NCBI GenBank assembly: GCA_944474755.1
Contig: OX104113.1
Coordinates: 22,014,432 to 22,078,431, forward strand
Direction: 5' to 3'
Source: Limnoperna fortunei
Lineage: Eukaryota; Mollusca; Bivalvia; Mytilida; Modiolidae
DNA length: 64,000 nucleotides
Below the pieces are notes generated by a model that was not told the origin of the DNA, made no database searches, and saw only the letters and a list, made by a program, of their open reading frames with translations. The position numbers and the translations under genes were made by a program. Shown piece after piece: positions 46,556-58,500 of the stretch (positions within the stretch are counted from its first letter, which is position 1; each line of letters begins with the position of its first letter).

Positions 46556-49500
46556 CTGAAACATTAAAACAAATGTACTATTTAACACTATAACATTTCC
46601 TTATTGGTGAATTATTGTTATTTTTTTTACATAATACTATACTAAATGCAGTTTATACATATAATATTAGAAGTTATCATATTGGACTAAAGACTTGTAC
46701 AAGTTGAACCTTAACCGATGAAGTTTAGAATTTACTTGCCCACAGAGTCTGCAGTTCTTTTGACCTAAAAAAAAAATTTGCAGGGTTTGAAGTTCTTTGA
46801 CCTCATTAAAACCATTTGTCACTTTTTGACTACTTACCTGCATTAACTAAGACTGTAGCTTGGAGAAGAAGAGACTCATTTTTATGCAGATGACACTGAA
46901 CAAAGTTTTCTGAGACAGCACTGACTTGTTCAAACACCTCTGTCATACCCATCAGCTCCCAGTGAGACCTATAAATAAGTTTTTTATGAGTTCTTTTATT
47001 ACTGTGTTGTCATGTGATTTATAATGTTGTTATTCTTAGAAGGCAGATAAAAGAGGCCCTCTCAAGGGGGATTGAAGGCCTGAAAGAGGATCACTTCATT
47101 TTTATGAATATTTTTATATATAAATCAGAAGGCAATTGTAGCCTGATCATCACAATACATAGTTGCAACTGAACATAGCTAAATTGTATAAATATCATGT
47201 GATAAATATATCTGTATTCCATATATTAACCAATTAAAAAATTCCCTAAAACTCAAAATGTTCTTATGAACCATGAGTGATACTGACAGCAATAATGTAT
47301 CTTTATATTATTTTACTTTGTTTTTCAGTATTAGTATTATTAACACAGTCATGGTCTAACATAGATGTGCTTAGAACATTAAAATGTTAAATGTCTATTA
47401 GATTTAATATTTTCCTATATACACATGTAACTTGGCAACACATTCATTGACATCACATTGATGACACTTAAAATCTAATGTAAGGTATGCATACCTGTCT
47501 AGAACAAAATCAGGAGCAAACACTAGACGTTTACCATTATAACTCATTGATCTGAATGTGCAGTTTAGTAACAATAACTCCATCCAACAGCATTCAATTA
47601 AGTGAACCTGATCACTCAAAGACAGGTCGATGTATCCTGTAAAAGATTTCATTAGAAAATGTAAAAAATAGGTCATAAGTAAAAATTGCAGATGTTATGT
47701 AATTGTTTACTGAGAGGCATGAAAGGGGGCTGGAAGGGGGGTCCATTTACAAGTTTACAATTTTTTATTTTTCCCAAAACAGATAACAGCAATTTACATG
47801 AGAAATCAGAAAACAGTGAGTTCAAAAATTGAAAAAAACAATAGCAGAATCTCATCAAAAGGCAATATTATTAACAGCAAACAGGTTTTTTATTTTCATC
47901 ATAACAATTAGCAACAATGTCAATTTTTAAGACAACAGATAACAGCTGATGGTTGAAAAACAGTTAACAGTTGCTTTATATTAAAACCAGAGGCTCTTAA
48001 GAGCCTGTATCGCTCACCTGATTTTATAGGCAATGAAGATGGCATTTCCCTGATGTTGAAGTAAGTCCTGTAATTTTCAATAAACTTTAAATAGGACCAT
48101 CCAAACAATATTACTAGAAAGCTTTGTTTCATTGGTTAACCCGTTGTAAAGAGAAGATTTTTTTTATTTGCCATTGGGTCCTATGTTAAACTAAGTCCTG
48201 CGGCGGTGGCGGCCATTTTGAATTTCCAATTGCCATAAAAAACATAAACTTTATCAAGGACCATCCAAACAATATTGCTAGTAAGTTTTTGTTTCCATTG
48301 ATTAACCGGTTTCAGAGAAGAAGCCTTTAAAAGCTTTTTCCCATAGGGTCCTATGTTAAACTAAGTCCTGCGGTAGCGGCCATTTTGAATTTCCAATTGC
48401 CATAAAAAACATAAACTTTATAGAGGACCATCCAAACAATATTGCTAGTAAGTTTTTGTTTCCATTGATTAACCCGTTTAAGAGAAAAAGCCTTTAAAAG
48501 CTTTTTCCCATAGGGTCCCATGTTAAACTAAGTCCTGCGGTAGCGGCCATTTTGAATTTCCAATTGCCATAAAAAACATAAACTTTATAGAGGACCATCC
48601 AAACAATATTGCTAGTAAGTTTTTGTTTCCATTGATTAACCGGTTTCAGAGAAAAAGCCTTTAAAAACTTTTTCCCATAGGGTCCCATGTTAAACTAAGT
48701 CCTGCGGTAGTGGCCATTTTGAATTTCCAATTGCCATAAAAAACATAAACTTTATAGAGGACCATCCAAACAATATTGCTAGTAAGTTTTGTTTTGATTG
48801 GTTAAACGGTTTCAGAGAAGAAGCCCTTTTAAACTTTTTTCTCATAGGGTCGAATGTTAAACCAAGTCCTGCGGTGGCGGCCATTTTGAATTTCCGATTG
48901 GGATAAAAAAACATTAACTTTATAGAGGACCATCCAAACAATATTGCTAGTAAGTTTTCTTTCCATTGGTTGACCGGTTTCAGAAAAGAAGCCTTTCAAA
49001 CTTTTTCCCATAGGGTCCTATGTTAAATTAAGTCCTGCGGTGGCAGCCATTTTGAATTTCCAATTGCCATAAAAAACACAAACTTTATAGAGGACCATCC
49101 AAACAATATTGCTAGTAAGTTTTTGTTTCCATTGATTAACCGGTTTCAGAGAAGAAGCCTTTTAAAACTTTTTCCCATAGGGTTCTATGTTAAACTAAGT
49201 CCTGCGGTGGCCGCCATTTTGAATTTCCAATTCCCATCAAAAACACAAACTTTATAGAGGACCATCCAAACAATATTGCTAGTAAGTTTTGTTTTGATTG
49301 GTTAAACGGTTTCAGAGAAGAAGCAATTTTTAACTTTTTTCCCATAGGGTCCTATGTTAAACTAAGTCTTGAGGTGGCGGCCATATTGGTTTACCAATCA
49401 AAATAAAAAACACAAACTTTGTAAAGGTCCATCCAATGAACATTATGGCCAAGTTTGGTTTCAATTGGCCAAGTGGTTTCAGAGAAGAAGATTAAAATGT

Positions 49501-52500
49501 AAAAAGTTTACAGACGCCGCCGACGACGACGACGACGACGGACGCAAAGTGATAACAATAGCTCACATGACCCTTTGGGTCAGGTGAGCTAAAAAACTGT
49601 TAACACACCTGTAAAAATGCCAAAAAAACCACAATAACAGTGAAGATCTTGCCCCCCCTCTTAACTAGTAGGAAACCATTTCATTTAATGTCACTGCTAA
49701 AAGTATTTTTTTACCAATTTGTCAGTTTTGTCAAATAACACATAAGAAAAAATTAAATGGCTGGTAAACAAGAAAGATACTAGTACAGCTGTACTACAAA
49801 GAGAAGTTTGGGGTATAAAAATACCTTCTTATAGATAATGAGTGTTATCTTACCTGGGACATTTTTAGCCCAGTTTATCAGATGTACCAACTCCCTCTCT
49901 GCTATCTTGACCAGTGAGTTTAACAAATGTACTCTGGAAGGAGCAATATTATGGTTGTGATAGCTCTCTACAATAGGCATGTCTGCTTTGGATAAGGCGT
50001 CTAATATGGAAGCTGTCTCAGATCGTCTAGGACTCTGGAAAAAATCAATATTAATTTATATGTTGGCCACCATACTGTAAAGAAGTATATAAGTGTGAGT
50101 GTTGTTTTCAAGACGTTTTTTGATGTAATTTTTTTACTGTTTAAATTAACTAAACTGCTGACATGTGCCAATGTTACTGCTAATTTTATCTGAAAAATGT
50201 TTAATGACCTATTAAGTACTACTAGTAAACCTATTTAAAAAAACTCAAATATGATTTAACCATATCGTTAAATAAAATGTGATCAAATACAGCATAACAG
50301 AACAATTTAATTTCCAGAAAGATTGAAACCTGATACATGTGCCAATATATATACACTAGTACATTTAATGAATTTAATGATAATTTTAGAATAAGTCCTT
50401 TTTTTAATAATGTTATTATAAAACTAGCATGCTTGGATTAAACCAAGGGCTAACAAGAATCGATTCTTAACATGATACATACTTTAGATGGATTAGGGCT
50501 TCCACTTGTTGAGTTGACAATATTGTCAGTAGAGTCAGCTCTGCTTCTTTTAGCTGGCTGTTTACCTCCAACACTAGGCTTTCTTTCCTTTCTCTGAGTT
50601 CCTGCAAAGTTAACAATTATTATGTACTACGTGTATTTACCTACCCATCATCAAAGATATTGTAGAAATCCAAAAGCCATTAAAAAAAATTCTGTGGGAA
50701 GGAGGCTTAACTGTAGATTTGCCACAAGTCCCTTTGAATGTTTTTACTATTAGCTAACAGTTTACACTTAAGGCATGTGCCTATACATGATTTCCCCTAC
50801 AAGGGCACTGCCCTGCAACTTCTGGGGGCCATCATCACCCCCATACCACTCACCCTAATTAATGCCTATGCTTCATCAAAGTCCTAGCTATGCTCCTGTG
50901 TGACCTTGCACTACAAACACTAAAACCTTAATTTCCATGTCAAAACCTTTAACCTTATATATAGAAAACATTGATAATACAGATGTAAACAAATTCAAGG
51001 TGACTTGTGGCTAGTCATGTTTAACTGCATGTACTTCTATATTTAATCATAAAAATTAAGCAGTAACATGACTAAATTACATATAAAAAGAATCATTTTA
51101 TCTGCTAAAACTACTAAATACATGTACATCTTACATGTAAGCTTTTCCAATAAAATTAATTTTATATCTAATATACTTACAACTAAAAACAAAAATATTT
51201 TAAGTCCCTTCAAAGCACAAAAGAATAAGTCCAGTTGTATTTGTGAAGATGTACAGACTTTAGGAGTTGTGTTTAAGAATGACAGATTAAATGTGAGGTG
51301 GGTATATATTAGATAGTTATAATGTATTCAGGACTGACATAATCATATACTAGTAGGTCACTGGCCTACAGAAGCATATAGCCAGTTAGTTATTGATTTA
51401 TCAGGTCAGTAACCTATTCTGGAAAACTTCCAGAAATAAAAAAAAACTAAACCAAAAAAAAACCCTAACAGGACTGAGATACTAAAAAATTTAATTAATT
51501 ATGAATTTGTAAAAACAGGATTAATTGCATATTACTATTTTATACCCATTTTGCTGACAAGCAAACAGGTGAAAGTTACTACTTTGTATGTAACTTATCC
51601 TTACTCATAAAATAGTACAAGTACAATGCATAGATGTAGTTCTATATTAACATATAATTCTCTAATATTAACAGACAAAAATAAGTATTACATGTATACA
51701 GTACTATAATAAAAAATCTAAATACTTTCTACACTTATCTGTTTTCTTTCTATACGTTTCTAAGGACGACTATCTTAATACATACAAACATATATTGATT
51801 TGTCCTTAAAGTCATTGATCTCTATATTATCTGAACTTAAGGTTATTCAACTTGTTCTGAAACCCAATAGATTCTAAAATCATTACTGCTTATTAGCATG
51901 GCATTTAAAAAATTATTGAGGGCATATGAAAAATAGAATATTGTATTAAATCTTGTAGCAATACAATGAGTTTGTTTATTTTATGTTTACATGTACTAGT
52001 ATATTACATTTAGCAATTGTTTATCCATATACACGTACATCATGGCCTCCAGTCTCCGATGGGGCAAAAAGCCCAAAATGGCCTCCATTTTACAATGGGC
52101 TGAAAGTCCAAGTATAGTGTGAGAACTCCTTTGACAAGAAAACTTGTGAACTAAGGTGTCAGGGGCATGCCTTGTCTAAAGTCTTGCTCAAACAGAAGGA
52201 TAGTTCATATACCTACATTTATAGTACCATTTATAATGTGCAAAGCTGAAATCTCCCTTTAGTAAACACATATTTGTTGAATGTATATAAACATATATAT
52301 GGTCAGTTTTGGCAAATTTGCTATTGTCTAGGGGCCTCAGTGGCAGAGTAATTAAGGAAGTTAGTCTATCAATTGATCAAGTGGTCTGTTAACACTGAGA
52401 TTGTGGGTTTGAATCTCACTGTGGGCAGGGTGTGCTCAACTTGCATCTTAACTGACAAAGATAGCCAGTTTTCCTACTGAAAATTGGGTTTTCTCTGGGT

Positions 52501-55500
52501 ACTACAGCTTCCTACCCCAATAAAAACTGGACTCAATGATAAAGCTGAAAAACTGCTGAAAGTGGTGTTAAACACCATTCAAACCAGTAATTGTCTGTCC
52601 CTATACTTTTCAGAGTAACGGTTGCGGTTTCATCATTTAGAAACCCACTTAGATCTGCCAATGATCACAAAAAGATCTTAAATAAGTTAAATAGAATCAA
52701 AGTGCAGACTGCACTGAGGGAAATGTTGCTTTGCAAGTACTAAATGAGATCCCTGCCTCATGTTTAATTATAACCCAAGTAAAAACATTTCATTGGCACA
52801 TGCATCAATGGGAAATACAATGGACCAATGCAAAATTAATCAGAAAAATCAAGAAACATATTAGAAATTAAAAAAGACTAGAAAAACAACTTTGCAATCC
52901 TCATAATTGATAACCCCAGCTTCCCTATGTCTAGAATGGCAATGTCCAGGGCTTTGCTGTTGGAAACCTAAACTAGAGGCTCACCTGAACCTGAAACCAA
53001 ACAACCCTTTTTTATCCTGCTTTTCTTTCCTATAAGGAATTACCCAACACTTCTGCAAAAGGCATTAATTTTGACCTTTTAAGGGCAATAACTCCCATAA
53101 GGAGGTGCTTTTGATGCTTAGAGGGAGAAGGGAGGTTCACTTCAAATTTGCTGTACCTGTTATACTTTTTTAACTATCAGCCAAAAACTCTCTTGACCCC
53201 CCCCCCCTTTCTATTTTAAACCTACATAGCTATGATGGTGGTCAGCTGTCATGATTTGCACAATTTTGGTAGAGGACATCCTAAAGATGATGTATGCAAT
53301 GTTTCAAAGCAGTCCTTTCATTGGGAAAAGAGGAGAAGATTTTTTAAAATAAATTAAAATTGATTTAAAAAATGTTAAAGGAGAATAATTCCTAAATGGT
53401 TCATCAGACAATCTTGATCCTAAAGTCATTTTTGTAGCTCTCATAGAGCTAAATTTTTCTCTAGTTCTAATAATTTTCCAATGGAGTGTTTCGTAGAGCT
53501 TTTGATGCCGATGAAAACATGTCTCTTTGGTTTTCCTGTATCTGTTATACTTTTTGAACTATAAGCCAAAAACTGTATTTTGACCCCCACCCAATTCTAA
53601 TTTTAGCCATGGTGGCCATATTGATCAATCTGCGGCCATGGTTGGTGCAAACTTGGTTGAGAACATTTGACAAATGATGTGTACAAAGTTTCAAAGCAGT
53701 ACTTTCAGTGGTTTCAGAGATTTTAAAATCAATTAAAACCGTTTAAAAAAAAACGTTCAAGGGGAATAACTCTTAAACAGTTAATCAGACAACCTTGACC
53801 CTAAAGTCAATTTTGTAGCTCTCATAGAGCAGAACAATTAAGCAATGCTAACTTTTTCGCTAGTTCTAATAATTTTCAAGATTTTGAGGCAAAAATGTCA
53901 AAAATCATCAATTTCGACAATTCAAGGGAAATAACTCCTATAAGGAGTTGTCATACAACTTTGACCCAATGGAGTGTTTTGTAGAGCTTTTGATGCTGAT
54001 GAAGGATGTCTCTTCGGTTTTCCTGTATCTGTTATAATTTTTGAACTATAAGCCAAAAACTGTATTTTGACCCCCCCCCTGTTCTATTTTTAGCCATGGC
54101 GGCCATGTTGGTTGGTCTGAGGCCATTATTTGTGAAAACTTGGCAGAGGACATTTTACTGATGATGTGTGCAAAGTTTCAAAGCAATCCCTTCAGTGGTT
54201 TTGGAGGAGAAGATTTTTAAAGAAAAGTTAACGACAATGACGACGACGGACGACGACTGACGCCAAGTGATGGATATAGCTCACATGACCCTTCGGGTCA
54301 GGTGAGCTAAAAAGGTGTACATCTAATTAATGGACAAGCACAATGAAGTGAAAACATGATCCAATTTTAGAATTAACTTGTAGTGTCTATAGGCACTGTG
54401 TCTATAGGTACTTTTCATGATCTAATTTTTCTCAAGAAACTGAATAAATTGTCAATACCTATTTTCTAAGATAAGACTACTGCTACCAAGCTGATATAAA
54501 ATACTGAGTGATTTTGGTATATTTACCATTACTATTAAAAAGCTTACCTTTATTCATTCCAACTTCATAACATTTCCTGAGCCTGCAGGCCTGACAACTC
54601 TTCCTTCTGTGTTTATCTATTGTACAACTGTTGGTAGCAGGACAAACATAGTCTACTGGCCCTGGAATGTTATATAGGTCAAACAGATATTTAAATTATA
54701 TTTATACATTATATCATGCACAGATCAGTCCTCCATTGATTCATACTACATAAGATGGAAGCTGCATCACAAAGTTATTTCAATTAGGTGTCAAGGTAAT
54801 CTATTTATGTCAGGACATACAAATGTGTCCAGGTTCACCTTGATAAATTTATTACTAGACAACTGAAAAAAGAGATATTTATATGTGTCATGTTCTAACA
54901 GGAATTCAAATTAAAAAAATTGTGAATAGAATTTTGATATGAAATAAACAGCAGACCAAGAGCCTGTATTGCTTACCTGATTTACATAGGCAACTAAGAT
55001 AGCATTTTCTTCATGCTAATATAAAAAAAACCATTCAATGAATATTGAGGTTACATTGCATTTGAAAATTCTTCTTGTTACAGGGTCCTACTAGTATGTT
55101 AAACTTAATCAGTAATGGTTGCCACTTTGAATTTCTGATTGAAATATATATTACTGACAAGTTCAATTGTGTTCAAGGTTGAAGAGAAAAGGCATTTTTA
55201 AAAAGTTTTCTAATAACATAATAACATATTAAACTTAGCCCTGTGATGGTAGCCATCTTAGATTGATCAAATAAAAAACACAAACTCTAATGAGGACCAT
55301 TACAATAATAAACATTCAAGTACCATATGGCTTCAATCAGCTTTGCAGACTTTTAAAAGATGGTATTTGAAAATTCTTTCTATTGTTTCATATATTAAGT
55401 TTGTAATGTTGGTCATTTTTAATTTCTGATGAGCATAAAAATTAAATTTGTTAAAGGGACATAAAATAAACGTTAAATAACTAATAAGGTGTGTTTCAAC

Positions 55501-58500
55501 TGGTTCACCAGTTTATAAGAACCTTTAATCTTTTTTTCACTCTAGCAGTTATAGTTTTTAAGTTACAGGACAAAAACTAAAAAATATCATACAAAATTGT
55601 CATCTAAGGGCAATAACTAATACAGTGAATGGAAGGAATTGTATTGCTGATCATTTTTGCAATTTACAGTTTTACTCTAGCTGTTATAGTATTTAGGTTA
55701 CAGGGCAAAATTCATAAATTCATGAAAAATCAGCATTAAAGGGCAATAACTCCTATAAGAAGTAATCTGACAATTTCATACCAATAAAATGAATTGTAGA
55801 GCTTGTATTGCTGAATATTTTTGCCATTTATAGTTTCATTCTAGCTGTTATAGTTTTAAGTTACAGGAAAAAAACGGAAAAATTCATAAAAAAATTGAGA
55901 CAAATTGTCATATTAGGGCAATAACTTATATAAGGAGTCATCTGACAATTTGAGACAAATTAAGTGAATTGTAGGGCTTGTATTGCTGATCATTTTTATA
56001 GTTTCATTCTAGCTGTTATAGTTTTTAGGTTACAGAATAAAAACAGAAAATTTCATGAACATGTGTGGACAAAAATGTCTTGCCTGCATTCCGCATCAGT
56101 AACGAAAAAAATTATGTCATGACCATTACCTAAATAGCATTAAATTGTTATCATTTAATATATAAAATGTATGGTTAAAGAGCAATTAACTGACATAATC
56201 CAAAATGCAGCCACTTGACCGTGAAATTGATGTCAATGTCAGGTGAAACCTACAGAGAGTCATGTACTATTCACCACCAACATATATACCAAATATTGTC
56301 ATCCTACCATGCATGGTTACAGAGGAACTGCTGTAATCCAAAAACTTTAACGTAGTCCCTGTACCGTGAACTTGACATCAAGGTCAGGTGACACCTACCA
56401 GACAGTCATGTACTATTCATCAGAAACCTATATACAAATATTGTCATCTTACGATGCATAGTAACAGAGGAACTGCCTTAATACAAAAACTTTAACAAGT
56501 CGTTAGACCATTAAATTGAGGTCAAGGTCAGGTGAAACCTGCCAGACAGTCATGTTCTATTCATAATCAACATATATACCAAATATTGTCATCCTACCAT
56601 GCATAGTTACAGAGGAACTGCCTTAATACAAAAACTTAACGAGTCATTGGACCGTGAAATTGAGTTCAAAGTCAGGTGACACCTACCAGACAGTCATGTA
56701 CTATTCATCACTAACATATATACCAAATATTGTCATCCTATCATGCATGGTTACAGAGGAACTACTGTAATCCAAAAACTTTAACATAGTTGCTGGACTG
56801 TGAAATTGAGGTCAGGTGACAGGTGATTGACTGGCAAGTACTCATCATAAGCTACCACTGGACCAAATTTGATGGACCTGGGGATTAGGCTTACAAAGAT
56901 AGGGAGCAAGATGTTCGAGTGTTGACGCCGCACCGCCACTGGATTCCCATATACATGTCATGTTTCCCCTCCAGCGACTATTGTCAGAGGCTATACAAAA
57001 ATTGTCATTTAAGGGCATTAACTCCTACAAGAAGCCATTACACAAATTCACACTAATAGCAACTATTGTAGACCTTAATGTGCTGATAAATTTGAAGTAA
57101 CTGTTTTCTCTATACATGTAGCTTTTATATTTTTTAAGATATTGATCAAAAAGGAGTGTTGACGACCATGTTCTATTTTTAGTAACAGTGGCCATCTTTG
57201 TCCGTTTATCAATGCCCTGGGTAGAAATTTGTAACTAGGAACCCTAAGGATGATTGTGGCCAAGTTTGAATAAAATTTGGGCCAGTGGTTTCAGAGAAGA
57301 AGATTTTTAAAAAGTTTTCAACAGACAGCAAACACCAAGTGATGTCAAAAGCTCACAAAGGTCCAGGTGAGCTAAAAAGGGCATTCAAAAAATCTCCTAT
57401 AGAGTCCTATGTTAAAACTGTCTTGTGTTAGCATCCCTTTTTGAATTTCGGATTGGCATAATATATATACAACTTTATAAACAACTATTCAATGAATATT
57501 ACTTTTAAGCGTTGTTTCCATTGATTCACTGGTTTCAAAGAAGCTTTTTGAAAGCATTTTTACCATAAGCTACTATATGTTATACTAAGTTCTGTGGTGG
57601 TGGCCATTTGCAATTTTTGATAGACATACAGCTGAATCACAATCAGGGTGGAATGCACTAGAAGCTTCATTAAGAGCAATTACCTGGTTTATTTTAATAG
57701 ATATTGTTCAAAGGATAATATCTATGTAAAGATAAGCTTGACAAAATGATATAACATTAGATATTTTACATTAATTTGTTGTTAATTAAAGTGCAAAAAA
57801 ATATTTTTTAAGTGTGTAACAGTGACAAATTTTAAAGCAGACTTTTCTAAATTAAATTTCAGTCAAAATATGTACTTACAAAGTGTGCATTTCCATACCA
57901 TTAGTTAGATAATTTTATGCAATTTAATTTACAAATAGCAGATTCAGATTTAGTATAAAAAATGGAAAAGTTGTAGAAGAAAAAGTATTAGCACCCAAGT
58001 GTAATATTTTCATTTTTGTAGTGTTATTGCATATTTGCTATAATAATTTGTATTTGATATATTTAGAATGGAAATACACAAGTCATAAATTGTATGTCAT
58101 CATTTAAATTAATTGTAGAAATGTTTTAGTCCTTTTCTAAGCTTGTTTTCATCACACCATTTTTCCTACATTTGCACAGGGGGGGGGGAGGGGGGTAACT
58201 TGGTATATATAGGGTAATACAGATGTATTGGGTAGTTGTAAATTATCTAAATATATCCATGCCTTAATTCTCATCTTAAGCATGTTAAGCCTATGTAAAC
58301 CACAGTGATTTTACAAAGTGTTCCATTAACATCAATTTATCATTTTGGTACCATTTTGTCAATGGGGATGTGCAGTAATAAAATATATGAATAGGTCTGA
58401 TTTAATCATTCAATATATGATTAGATCCTGTTTTATAATGTCCGAAAATATATGAATAGGGTGGGTTTTTTCAAATGTCCCCCCCCCCCCCCTGTGTACA

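Noticed and set aside
48494..49011. Minus-strand frames with [22 protein letters not shown] peptides
   Set aside because: They repeat every 167 bases with the noncoding unit of repeat R2.
51068..51316. 82-residue plus-strand frame in a receptor intron
   Set aside because: Lysine/asparagine-rich as expected by chance in AT-rich DNA; no motif or splice context.
52331..52420. Possible tRNA gene
   Set aside because: A and B boxes are present but the acceptor stem and cloverleaf are not; it is the head of a SINE with a body and tail.
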